From: Variovorax gossypii
Lineage (GTDB): Bacteria > Pseudomonadota > Gammaproteobacteria > Burkholderiales > Burkholderiaceae_C
Direction of reading: 5' to 3'
Length of the DNA: 64,000 nt
Assembly: GCF_003965815.1 (NCBI RefSeq)
Contig: NZ_RXOE01000009.1
Coordinates: 186,001-250,000 of the forward strand
Position numbers and translations under genes: made by a program. The notes beneath the pieces were generated by a model. It was given only the letters and a program-made list of their open reading frames with translations. It was not told where the DNA came from and did not search any database. Shown piece by piece: positions 41,634 through 51,100 of the stretch. Position 1 is the stretch's first letter, and each line of letters opens with the position of its first letter.

Positions 41634-42860
41634 ATGAAACCCGAATCGCTGGAAGTCAACGCCCGCAGCTACCGCTGGATGAGCCGCCCCGTCGTGGTCG
41701 TGTGCGTCGACGGCTGCGAGCCCGCCTACCTCGACGCAGCCATCGCCGCCGGCGTGGCGCCGTACATCGAGCGCATGAGAAAGACCGGCGCCGACCTGCT
41801 GGCCGATTGCGTGGTGCCCTCGTTCACCAACCCGAACAACCTGTCGATCGTGACCGGTGCGCCGCCCGCGGTGCACGGCATCTGCGGCAACTACTTCTTC
41901 GACCGCGAGCTCGGCCAGGAAGTGATGATGAACGACCCGAAGTACCTGCGCGCCGGCACGGTGCTCGCGGCCTTCGCGGATGCCGGCGCCAAAGTGGCAG
42001 TGGTGACCGCCAAGGACAAGCTGCGCAAGCTGCTGGGCCACCGCATGAAGGGCATCTGCTTCTCGTCGGAGAAGGCCGACCAGGCCACCGTGGAGGAGAA
42101 CGGCATCGACGGCGTGGTCGAGATGGTCGGCATGCCCGTGCCCTCGGTGTACAGCGCGGAGCTGTCGGAGTTCGTGTTCGCGGCCGGCGTGAAGCTGATG
42201 GAGTCGCGCCACCCCGACCTGATGTACCTCTCGACCACCGACTACGTGCAGCACAAGGCTGCGCCCGGAAGCCCCGCCGCCAATGCCTTCTACGCGATGA
42301 TGGACGCCTACCTCGCACGGCTCGACGCGTTGGGCGCCACCATCGTGCTCACCGCCGACCATGGCATGAACGACAAGCACGACGCGCAGGGCGCGCCGAA
42401 GGTCGTCTACCTGCAGGACGTGCTCGACGACTGGTACGGCCAGGACGAGGCGCGCGTCATCCTGCCGATCACCGATCCCTACGTGGTGCACCACGGCGCG
42501 CTCGGTTCCTTCGCCACCGTGTACGCACCCGACGAGGCCCGCGTGCCGGGCTGGATCGACCGACTGCAGAGCCTGCCGGGCATGGAGCTGGTGCTTTCGC
42601 GCAAGGACGCGGCCCAGCGCTTCGAGCTGCCGCCCGACCGCATCGGCGACATCGTGGTCGTCAGCGAACGCAGCACGGTCATCGGCACCTCGGCGAGCCG
42701 GCACGACCTCTCGGCGCTCGAGGTGCCTCTGCGCTCGCACGGCGGGGTCTCGGAGCAGCGCGTGCCGCTGATCTGCAACCGCCCCGTCTCAGGCATCGCG
42801 GCCGGGCGCCGGCTGCGCAACTTCGATGCGCTCGACCTCGCGCTGAACCACGCCCAGTAA
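41634..42860 (+). CDS. phnA: Phosphonoacetate hydrolase PhnA
   Basis: PhnA cleaves the C-P bond of phosphonoacetate to acetate and phosphate. The 408-residue product is of the alkaline phosphatase superfamily with all seven active-site residues visible: D26 (VVCVDGCEP), nucleophile T65 (PSFTNPNN), D203 and H207 (TTDYVQHKA), D242 and H243 (TADHGMND) and H369 (SHGGVSEQ). Their order and spacing fit the known two-zinc site. It follows the carrier by 57 bases and precedes phnY by 24. The pairing with PhnY makes the assignment firm. Confidence 0.95.
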   Translation: MKPESLEVNARSYRWMSRPVVVVCVDGCEPAYLDAAIAAGVAPYIERMRKTGADLLADCVVPSFTNPNNLSIVTGAPPAVHGICGNYFFDRELGQEVMMNDPKYLRAGTVLAAFADAGAKVAVVTAKDKLRKLLGHRMKGICFSSEKADQATVEENGIDGVVEMVGMPVPSVYSAELSEFVFAAGVKLMESRHPDLMYLSTTDYVQHKAAPGSPAANAFYAMMDAYLARLDALGATIVLTADHGMNDKHDAQGAPKVVYLQDVLDDWYGQDEARVILPITDPYVVHHGALGSFATVYAPDEARVPGWIDRLQSLPGMELVLSRKDAAQRFELPPDRIGDIVVVSERSTVIGTSASRHDLSALEVPLRSHGGVSEQRVPLICNRPVSGIAAGRRLRNFDALDLALNHAQ

Positions 42861-42884
42861 CGCACGCCCCTACTGAAGACCGCC

Positions 42885-44333
42885 ATGAACCAAGCCCTGC
42901 CCAAGCCCGCCGAGATCCATCACGAAGCGCTGCGTATCGCCGGCGAACGCGTCTACCGCGACGAGGTCATCGAGGTGACCTATCCCTACACCGGCGAAGT
43001 GATCGCCACCGTGCCGAAGGCCACGCTGGCGGACGTGCGGCGCGCCTACCGCATCGCCTGCGACTACAGGCCGACGCTCACGCGCTACGAGCGTTATCGC
43101 ATCCTGATGCGCGCAGGCGAGCTCATCGCCTCGCGCCTGGACGAGATCTCGCGCACCATCACGCTGGAGTCGGGCCTGTGCCGCAAGGATTCGCTGTACG
43201 AGGTGGGCCGCGCGTCCGACGTGCTGCTGTTCGCCGCCAACCAGGCGCTGGTGGACGACGGCCAGGTGTTCTCCTGCGACCTCACGCACCACGGCAAGAG
43301 CCGCAAGGTCTACACGCTGCGCGAACCGCTGCAGGGCGCGATCACGGCGATCACGCCGTTCAACCATCCGCTGAACCAGGTGATCCACAAGGTGGCGCCT
43401 TCCATCGCCACCAACAACCGCATGGTGCTCAAGCCCAGCGAGAAGACACCGCTCTCGGCCTTCATCCTCGCCGACATCCTGTACGAGGCGGGCCTTCCGC
43501 CGCAGATGCTGTCGGTGATCACCGGAGACCCGCGCGAGATTGCCGACGAGATGCTCACCAGCGCCGACGTCGACCTCGTCACCTTCACCGGCGGCGTGGC
43601 CATCGGCAAGTACATCGCGGGCAAGGCGGTCTACAAGCGGCAGATCCTGGAGCTGGGCGGCAACGATCCGATCATCGTGATGGAAGACGCCGACGTCGAG
43701 GAAGCCGCGACGCTGGCCGCCAGCGGCTCCTACAAGAACTCGGGCCAGCGCTGCACGGCCATCAAGCGCATGCTGGTGCACGAGGCGGTGGCCGACCGCT
43801 TCGTCGAGCTGCTGGTGCGCAAGACCGAGGCACTGAAATACGGCGACCCGATGGACCCGCACACGGACATGGGCACGGTGATCGACGAGGCGGCGGCGAA
43901 GCAATTCGAGTCGGTGGTCGGCGAGGCCATCGCCGGCGGCGCGAAGCTGCTGTACGGAAATGTGCGCCGCGGCGCGCTGTACTCGCCCACTGTGCTCGAC
44001 CACGTCGAACCGGGGATGACGGTCGCGAAGCACGAAACCTTCGGGCCGGTCTCGCCGGTGATCCGCTTCTCGAGCATCGAGGAGGCCATCCGCATCTCCA
44101 ACGGCACGGCCTACGGCCTCTCGTCGGCCGTATGCACGAACCGCATGGACTACATCACGCGCTTCATCCGCGAGCTGAACGTGGGCAGCGTGAACGTGCG
44201 CGAGGTGCCGGGCTACCGGCTGGAGCTCACGCCCTTCGGCGGCATCAAGGACTCGGGCCTTGGCTACAAGGAAGGCGTGCTGGAGGCGATGAAGAGCTTC
44301 ACCAACACCAAGACCTACTCGCTGCCATGGTGA
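42885..44333 (+). CDS. phnY: Phosphonoacetaldehyde dehydrogenase PhnY
   Basis: PhnY oxidises phosphonoacetaldehyde to phosphonoacetate with NAD. The 482-residue product is an aldehyde dehydrogenase with catalytic C290 (NSGQRCTAIKR), general base E256 (ILELGGNDP) and nucleotide segment VTFTGGVAIGKYIAGKA. The segments ITPFNHPLNQVIHKVAP and NRMVLKPSEKTPLSA fit the PhnY subgroup, and the neighbouring phnA supports it over other semialdehyde dehydrogenases. No phnW transaminase or phnX phosphonatase gene is present in the window, so the aldehyde must come from another gene or from the dehydrogenase at 39075. Confidence 0.93.
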   Translation: MNQALPKPAEIHHEALRIAGERVYRDEVIEVTYPYTGEVIATVPKATLADVRRAYRIACDYRPTLTRYERYRILMRAGELIASRLDEISRTITLESGLCRKDSLYEVGRASDVLLFAANQALVDDGQVFSCDLTHHGKSRKVYTLREPLQGAITAITPFNHPLNQVIHKVAPSIATNNRMVLKPSEKTPLSAFILADILYEAGLPPQMLSVITGDPREIADEMLTSADVDLVTFTGGVAIGKYIAGKAVYKRQILELGGNDPIIVMEDADVEEAATLAASGSYKNSGQRCTAIKRMLVHEAVADRFVELLVRKTEALKYGDPMDPHTDMGTVIDEAAAKQFESVVGEAIAGGAKLLYGNVRRGALYSPTVLDHVEPGMTVAKHETFGPVSPVIRFSSIEEAIRISNGTAYGLSSAVCTNRMDYITRFIRELNVGSVNVREVPGYRLELTPFGGIKDSGLGYKEGVLEAMKSFTNTKTYSLPW

Positions 44334-44347
44334 TCTCCAGGTGAAGC

Positions 44348-44382
44348 CGCCCTCCGGCGAAGCCATCTGCGCCAGGAGGGCG
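44348..44382 (+). terminator. Terminator hairpin after phnY
   Basis: CGCCCTCCGGCG (44348-44359) and CGCC-A-GGAGGGCG (44370-44382) form a 12-bp stem with a 1-base bulge and a 10-base loop, 15 bases after the phnY stop. A short ATTCCCCC follows in place of a T run. It probably ends the phosphonate operon. Confidence 0.7.
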
Positions 44383-44444
44383 ATTCCCCCATTGCGGACT
44401 TCATGCGCTCACAATGTCCGCCGGTTACTCCACGGGACGACACC

Positions 44445-44666
44445 ATGAGCGTTTTGCACATGTTTCTACCGGTATGCGAGCCGGCGCGCAGCGAGGCGCT
44501 GGCACTGTTGCGGAAGACACACCACCTGCCCCGCCACCTCGTCAAGGGCATCGCGATAAGACATCACGGCCAAAGCGAAGCGGCCGCCGCGCCCGACGCG
44601 CAGCTGGCCCAGCAGCAGGCACAGACACCGCCACCGGAAGCACAGGCACCGGCCTCGCCGCAATAG
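44445..44666 (+). CDS. Small hypothetical protein with Pro/Gln/Ala-rich tail (73 aa)
   Basis: Unrecognised. The product starts MSVLHMFLPVCEPARSEAL and has a basic middle (RKTHHLPRHLVKGIAIRHHG) followed by a disordered Ala/Gln/Pro tail. A GGGACG element precedes the ATG; an upstream in-frame ATG at 44403 is possible. It lies alone between the phnY terminator and the convergent kinase gene. Coding status is uncertain because the tail composition could arise from GC-rich non-coding DNA. Confidence 0.4.
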   Translation: MSVLHMFLPVCEPARSEALALLRKTHHLPRHLVKGIAIRHHGQSEAAAAPDAQLAQQQAQTPPPEAQAPASPQ

Positions 44667-44694
44667 CCGCGGCGGCAGCCAGGTCGAAGATCAC

Positions 44695-47016
44695 TCACTG
44701 GCCCGCGTTCGGCGTGGCGCGCGCCAGCAGCCGGATGTGCTCGAAATCGAGCAGGTCCAGCGCATGCCGCACCGCCTCGACCAGCGCCGAATGGCGCGCA
44801 TCGGCAGCGAGGCGGTCGGCCCACTCGTGCAGGTCGCTCCAGCGGCCGTCGCGTGCGAGCGTCTCGAGTTCGTCGCGCACCGCCGCGGGCAGCGGCGCGA
44901 TCGCGGGCACCGGCATGCGCCTGGCCTTGCCGGCAGGCGCTGCAACGGGCAGCACGGGGCGCGGCGGCGGCTTCACGACCACCGGCACCAGCTCCTTCGG
45001 AGCCTCCTTCACGATCACCGAGAAGCGCACGCGCGTTCCCAGGTTGCGGCGGCTTTCCAGCTGCATCCGCCCGCCCATGTGCTGCACGATGCGCCGCGCT
45101 ATCGTCAGCCCGAAGCCGTGGCCGTTCGAGCTGGGTGCGCCCTGCTCGAAGGCTTTCACGATGCGTGCCTGGTCTTCCTTTTCGATGCCGACGCCGCTGT
45201 CCCACACGTCGAACTCGAGCCGCCATGAGTCCTGGCGCGGGCGCGCCTGCACGCGCAGGCCGATCTTGCCGTCGCGCGTGAACTTCGCGGCGTTCGACAG
45301 CAGGTTCAGCAGCAGCTGCTGGAAGCGCTTGCTGTCCAGCTGGACGGCGGTGGGCAGCGCGCCCAGCACATCCAGCTCGAAGAGGTTGCGCTGGCGCTGG
45401 GCGAGCGTGTCGGCGTACTGCGCGATGTCGTCGATCAGCGCGCGCAGGTGCACCGGCCGCGGCTCGAACGAGAAGGGAAGCAGCTCGCTCCTCGCGTAGT
45501 CGAGCAGGTCGTCGATGAGCGCGAGCTGGTAGGCCGCGCTGCGCTCGATGGCCTGCAGCCGCTCGGGCGGCGGCGGGCCGTCGACGTCGAGCAGGCGCAC
45601 GTTGCCGACGATGGTCGACAGCGGCGCGCGCAGGTCGTGGCTGATGTAGGCAAGCAGCTGCGTCTGGTCGCGCGACTGCTGCTCGGCCTGCTCCAGCGCC
45701 GCGTTCAGCGCGTGCGTCTTGCGCTCCACCTCGTCCTGCAGCCGCTGCTGTTCTTCCGCCTGCCAGTGCGCCAGCGTGCGCTGCGCGGAATGCCGCTGGC
45801 GCGACAGGTGGTGCGCCCACACTGCCAGCGCCACCAGGCCGACGAGCATGCCCGGGAAGCCCAGCGCGTAGGCGTCGAAGCCGGGAATCATGTGCGATGG
45901 CATCGCCAGTTCGACCAACCGCAAACACACGCCGACGGCGACGATGGTCATCACCGGAAATGCCAGCCGCCCGCCGGGCCCCGCGCGGCGCATGTAGACG
46001 AAGGTGCTGACGGTGAGCGACAGCACCACCAGCGGCGCGCTCAGCGTGCCCGCTGTCGCGAAGGGCGCGTAGGGCCCGAAGAGCGTGCCCAGCACCACCA
46101 CGCACTGCGCCAGCGCGAGCACCACGAGCCAGCGCAGCCCGGGCACGCGCACCGGACCGCGCCGCGACACGGTGTAAAGGTAGAACATCAGCGACAGCAC
46201 GCAGCAGCCCGCGGTGACGCCCGCCGCGCGGTAGCTCCACTCGATGCTGTCTGGCCACAGTGCGAGCCGCGCGTGGCCGCGGTATGTGCTCTCGTAGAGC
46301 GCCACCAGCGCGAAGCCCATGCTCTGCAGCGCCATCGCCAGGTGGCGCGAGATGACCCACAGCGACAGCGAATACACCGACAGCACCAGCAGTCCGCCGA
46401 TGAGCAGGCCGTCGAGCAGCGCATGGCTGCTTTCCGACATGCGCCACGCGTCCGCCGAATACAGCTTCGGCACGAGCTTGACGCTGCTGTTGGTGCGCAC
46501 CCGCACCAGCACGCGCGCCTGCTCTCCGGGGCGCAGGTCGAGGTCCAGCGTGGGCACGCGGTCGCGGTCGCGAGCGGCGCTCGAACGCACCGACACGCCG
46601 GCCTGTTCGTGCGTCCACGTGGCCCAGCCCGCGAGTTCGCGGCGGGCATGGAAATCGACGTGCTGCAGCCATGTCGCATCGAGCACCAGCCGCAGCGGCT
46701 GGATCGCGTCGCTGCCGTTCACCACGGTCAGCCGCAGCCAGAACGCCGACTTCGAAAAGCCCGGCCGCATGCGCGCGGGCGTGCCGGGCTGGAAACCGTC
46801 GGGACCGTCGCCCGGCAGCGCGTCGACCTCGTCGAGCGACATGCGCGCGCCGGTGTCCTCGAACACTTCGACGCGCGTGTCGAGCGCAATGGGCCAGCGG
46901 GTCTCGTCGTCGATGCGCAGCACGTCCGCCCAGGCGGCGGGAAGCGCCGTCGCCATCAGCCAGAAGACGGCGCAAAGCAGGAGCGCGCGAGTGCCGCCAA
47001 GGCCCGGGGTGGTCAC
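44695..47016 (-). CDS. Hybrid-free sensor histidine kinase with 7TMR-DISM sensor
   Basis: The 773-residue product has a signal peptide, a periplasmic 7TMR-DISMED2-like domain (about residues 30-185, with SKSAFWLRLTVVNGSD), seven transmembrane helices (about 190-400), a short coiled coil, a dimerisation domain with the phosphorylated H460 in LLAYISHDLRAPLSTI, and an ATPase domain with N box LLNLLSNAAKFT, G1 DVWDSGVGI and G2 GHGFGLTIARRIVQHMGG. A C-terminal extension of about 90 residues follows, with a Pro-rich linker and a helical end that resembles the tail of other kinases of this group. The response regulator gene lies 19 bases upstream on the same strand. The signal may be a carbohydrate or surface cue, as suggested for DISM sensors. 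Confidence 0.92.
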   Translation of the reverse strand: MTTPGLGGTRALLLCAVFWLMATALPAAWADVLRIDDETRWPIALDTRVEVFEDTGARMSLDEVDALPGDGPDGFQPGTPARMRPGFSKSAFWLRLTVVNGSDAIQPLRLVLDATWLQHVDFHARRELAGWATWTHEQAGVSVRSSAARDRDRVPTLDLDLRPGEQARVLVRVRTNSSVKLVPKLYSADAWRMSESSHALLDGLLIGGLLVLSVYSLSLWVISRHLAMALQSMGFALVALYESTYRGHARLALWPDSIEWSYRAAGVTAGCCVLSLMFYLYTVSRRGPVRVPGLRWLVVLALAQCVVVLGTLFGPYAPFATAGTLSAPLVVLSLTVSTFVYMRRAGPGGRLAFPVMTIVAVGVCLRLVELAMPSHMIPGFDAYALGFPGMLVGLVALAVWAHHLSRQRHSAQRTLAHWQAEEQQRLQDEVERKTHALNAALEQAEQQSRDQTQLLAYISHDLRAPLSTIVGNVRLLDVDGPPPPERLQAIERSAAYQLALIDDLLDYARSELLPFSFEPRPVHLRALIDDIAQYADTLAQRQRNLFELDVLGALPTAVQLDSKRFQQLLLNLLSNAAKFTRDGKIGLRVQARPRQDSWRLEFDVWDSGVGIEKEDQARIVKAFEQGAPSSNGHGFGLTIARRIVQHMGGRMQLESRRNLGTRVRFSVIVKEAPKELVPVVVKPPPRPVLPVAAPAGKARRMPVPAIAPLPAAVRDELETLARDGRWSDLHEWADRLAADARHSALVEAVRHALDLLDFEHIRLLARATPNAGQ

Positions 47017-47035
47017 CGCCTTTGCCGGTGCCGCG

Positions 47036-47872
47036 TCAGGCCGAAGGCACCGACGGCGGCGCGACCGGAGCCAGCCGCGCCTGGCGGAAGGCGGTGGGCG
47101 TGGTGCCGAAGCGTTCGCGGAATGCGGTCGAGAAATTGGCCGCGCCCGAAAAGCCGACGGCCAGGGCCACTTCTTCCACGCTGAGCGCCGAGTTCACGAG
47201 CAGCCGCTGCGCCTCCGCAAGGCGTGCCTCTCGCGCGAACTCGAACACCGTGCGGCCGGTCTGTTCCTTGAACACGCGCGACAGGCGCTTCTCGTGCGTG
47301 CCCACGCTCGCGGCCAATGCGGGCAACGCCGGCACGTTCGCGAGGTCGGAACGCACCAGCCGTTCGACCGCCTGCGCGAGCACGCGGTCTGCGTGGTCGG
47401 CGGCTGGTTCGCCCTTGGCGTGCTCCAGCGCGCTCTCTGCCTCTTCCATGCAGGCCTGCGCCTGGTGCCTGCAGCTCGCGAGCGCGAGGTGCACCGCCAC
47501 GCGCGCCAGCACTTCCGCCGGCTCGAAGGGCTTGAGGATGTAGTCGACCGCGCCTTCGCGCAGGCCTGTGAGGCGCTCTTCCACCGAGCTGGAGGAGGTC
47601 ACGAAGATCACCGGGATGCGCGCCGTCGCGCGGTCGGCCTTCAGCAGCCGGCAGGTCGCGTAGCCGTCGGTGGCGCCCATGCGCACGTCGAGCAGCACCA
47701 GGTCGGGCTGCAGCGCGGTCGCCCGGCGATAGCCCTCCAGCGCATCGAACGCCAGGCTGATGCGGTGCCCCGCCTCGCGCAACACGCCCAGCAGCAACTG
47801 CAGCTCTTCGATGTTGTCGTCGATGACGAGGATGTGCGCGCGCCGGGGCGGCGTGGTCGACCAGTAGGACAT
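47036..47872 (-). CDS. Response regulator with AraC-type DNA-binding domain
   Basis: The 278-residue product has a receiver domain (residues about 12-130) with acidic pair D18/D19, phosphorylation site D62 (LLDVRMG), the switch Thr in IFVTSS and the conserved Lys in YILKPF. After a linker comes an AraC-type double helix-turn-helix (about 165-265) with FEFAREARLAEAQRLLVNSALSVEEVALAVGFSGAANFSTAFRERFGTTPTAFR. It precedes the kinase gene in the same operon, so the two form a pair. It is divergent from the giant surface-protein gene, which makes that operon a likely target. Confidence 0.93.
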   Translation of the reverse strand: MSYWSTTPPRRAHILVIDDNIEELQLLLGVLREAGHRISLAFDALEGYRRATALQPDLVLLDVRMGATDGYATCRLLKADRATARIPVIFVTSSSSVEERLTGLREGAVDYILKPFEPAEVLARVAVHLALASCRHQAQACMEEAESALEHAKGEPAADHADRVLAQAVERLVRSDLANVPALPALAASVGTHEKRLSRVFKEQTGRTVFEFAREARLAEAQRLLVNSALSVEEVALAVGFSGAANFSTAFRERFGTTPTAFRQARLAPVAPPSVPSA

Positions 47873-47909
47873 GGGCGTCGAGCGTAGGAGTGCGTCGCCG
47901 AAAAGCAGC

Positions 47910-47935
47910 GTGAATTAGTTCACACTCAGTTCACA
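47910..47935. promoter_or_regulatory. Repeated AGTTCACA sites between regulator and surface-protein genes
   Basis: AGTTCACA occurs at 47917-47924 and 47928-47935, a spacing of 11 bases or one helical turn, and GTGAA-TTAG-TTCAC at 47910-47923 is a perfect inverted repeat sharing the first copy. AraC-type proteins usually bind such in-phase direct repeats. The site is 38 bases from the regulator start and 170 from the surface-protein start, and fits autoregulation plus control of the divergent operon. Confidence 0.5.
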
Positions 47936-48104
47936 TTATGTTGCATTGGTAAACAAATGTCATCATTAGCAAAGCTTTCGTCCTGATTCGCAAAGGCTCC
48001 CTTCGGGGCCCCGCCGAAGAATCCCGCCCTTTCCGGAGCACCCGTCGCCTTCGCGACGCCACAAGAAACGGTGCCCGGCCACCAGAGCCATCACGAGGGA
48101 CGGG

Positions 48105-51100
48105 ATGTTCAGGACCCCATCGAATCTGTCGCACGCGCAGGCGCGGCGCGACGTGTCTTCCAACGCCGCGCGCCTGCGGCACGGCCTTTGGCGCCGTTGC
48201 CTCACGCGCCTTGCCGCACCCGTTGCCGGGCTGCTCTTCGCCACGGCCGCGCATGCGGTGCCGCAGGTTTCGAGCCTGGTGCATTCGCCGGACATCCTTC
48301 CCGCCGGCGGCACGGTGACGAGCACCGTCACCATCGCCGAGACCGACAGCCTGCCGATCGGCGCGCCGGGTGCGTCCTTTACGTACACGATCCCAGGGAA
48401 CAGCATCTACATGGGCACCGGCGCGGTTCCCGTGGGCACATGCTCGGCCACCGTGTCGGTGGGCTCCGCCGGCCCCGGCACGCTGACCTGCTCGGGCATC
48501 ACGCTCGCGGCGAACCAGCTGCGCAACTTCGAGGTGCTGCTGCGCACGGTCACGCAGGGCACGCTGAGCGTGACCGCCGCGCCCAGCGGCGGCGGCTCCA
48601 GCGAGACCAAGACGATCACCGTGAACCAGGGCGCCGACGTGGCCGTGGCCATCAGCGCCCCGGCCACCGCGCCCAGCGGCTCCACGGTGCCGATCGTCTT
48701 CACGGTCACCAACAACGGCCCCGACGCCAGCACGGGCTCGACGCTGACCTACCCGATTCCCACGGGCCTGTCGGTCTCGGGCACCGGCCTGCCCTCGGGC
48801 TGCTCGATCAGCGGCAGCCTGCTGACCTGCAACGTGCCGGCCACGCCCGCGGGCGCCGGCAGCAACACGCGCACCTTCACCATCAACGGCGTGGTCACCG
48901 CGGGCGCGGGCTCCACCATCACGCACCAGCCGGCCGTGGCGCCAGCGGGTGCGGTGGGCGACGGCGTTTCCACCAACAACGGCGCCACCGCCAACACCAC
49001 CGTGACGGCGGGCTACGTGCTCGCGCTGGCCAAGAGCCATGACGGCGGCCAGCTGCTGGTGGGCCAGCGCTTCAACTTCAGGCTGAGCCCGAGCTTCAGC
49101 GGCACCGCGCCCACGGGCGTGACGCTGAGCGACACGATCCCGGCCAACTTCGCGATCCAGCCGCTGCCCGCCCCGCCTACCGGCTGGACCTGCTCCGTCA
49201 GCGGCCAGACGGTGAGCTGCACGCGCAGCAACATCGGCGGCAGCGGCGGCGCCAACGTGGCGCTCGGCGACATCCTGGTGCCGGTCATGGCCATGACCGC
49301 CGGCACCGGCGTCGTCAACGAAGCCACCGTGAGCGCGACCGGCCCCATCGCCAACTCGGCCACCGGCAGCGTGCCGGCCGACGTGGCCGTATCGGCCACC
49401 GACTTCCGCGCCGACAAGCGCCGCGGCTGGCCGCAGAACAACGTGCCGCTGGGCCAGGCCTTCGACTACCAGGTCGGCAGCACCAACCTCGGCGGCACCC
49501 GCCTTCTCGCGGGCAGCACGATCCAGCTGGTGGACGACCTGCCGGCCGGCGTGCAGATCAACAGCGTCACGCAGCGCGACGGCTACACCTGCATGGTGAC
49601 CAAGGGCGGCGCCACCGTCGTTCCGACGCCCGCCACGCCGGTGCCCGGCCCCGCCACGGTGACCTGCACGCGCACGCTCGCTTCCGACATCAGCGTCGAC
49701 CTGTCCGCCGGCAACAGCGCGCGCAACGGCGGCTACATCATCGTGAACGCCACCATCCCGGCGCTGCCCTCGGGCGGCGGCCAGATCGTCAACAGCATGT
49801 GCGTGAACGTGGCGCTGCCCGCGGCCGCGCCCACGCTCGGCGCCGACCCCGACGCCAACACCGGCAACGACTGCGTGAGCCTGGGCACCGGCGTGAACGA
49901 CACCGCCACCGCAGCCGACGTGAAGGTGCTCAAGCGCGTGGTCGGCATCGGTGACAGCGCGGGCAACCGCCAGGTCGCGGGCCAGAACGTCACCTGGGAA
50001 CTCGAGGTGGTCAACGCCGGACCCTCCGAGGCGCAGAACGTGGTCGTCACCGACGCCTTCGCACAGGTGATCGGCGCAGGCAGCGTCTCGCAGACGGCCA
50101 ACGGCGGCACCTTCGCGGGCACCTGCGCGCTGCCGGCCAACGGCAGCGGCTTCGGGCAGGCGTCGCTTTCCAACTGCACGCTGTCGACCCTGCCGGTGTG
50201 CCGCGCGAGCACCGACCCCGCGAGCGCCCTGCCGCTGTGCCCGGTCATCCAGGTCGTCGCCAAGCACTACGGCGACGGCACCTCGGCCACCGATCACGGC
50301 TTCCAGATCAACAACACGGCCAATGCGCTGGCGACCACGCCGGCCGATCCGAACCTGGCCAACAACGACGGCAGCGCCACCGCCTACCTGCTCGCGCGCA
50401 CGGACGTGACGGTCACCAAGTCGGCCAGCCCCGCCTCGGTGCCGGTGGGCCAGCTTCTCACCTACACGCTGACCGCGCGCAACCAGAGCCTCGCCCAGGG
50501 CAGCCTCAGCCGCGCCTACGACGTGCACGTGGTCGACACGCTGCCGGCCAACCTGATGTTCATCTCGGCCACGGCCTCCGGCGGCGGCAGCTGCTCGACG
50601 GAGCCGAGCAAGACGCAGCCCACGGGCACCGGCGTCACCAACAACCAGCTCGAGTGCGCCTGGACCTCGCTCGACCGCAACGTGCAGCAGACCGTCACGG
50701 TGCGCGCGCGGCCGCTGTACGTGCTCAACGGCTCCACGGTGACCAACACCGTGCACGTTTCCACCGGCACGCCCGAGCTCAATACGACCAACAACGACGC
50801 CGCCGTGCCCGCCACGGTCACCGCGCCGGCCTACGACCTGGTCGTCACCAAGCGCGACGACGTCGACCCGGTGAACGTGGGCGACGACGTGGGCTACACC
50901 ATCACGGTGTCGAACAACAGCGCCTCGACGGCGGAAGACGTACGCCTGGTCGACACGCTGCCGCTGCCGGGCCCCGGCGGCGAGGCACCGCCCACACTGG
51001 TGTCGGTGACCGCCCCGGGCGGCACCACCTTCGCGCTGGCCAGCGGCGCCGCCATCGGCTCGGCCGGCGGGCAGATCGTGTTCACCATCCCGACGCTGGG

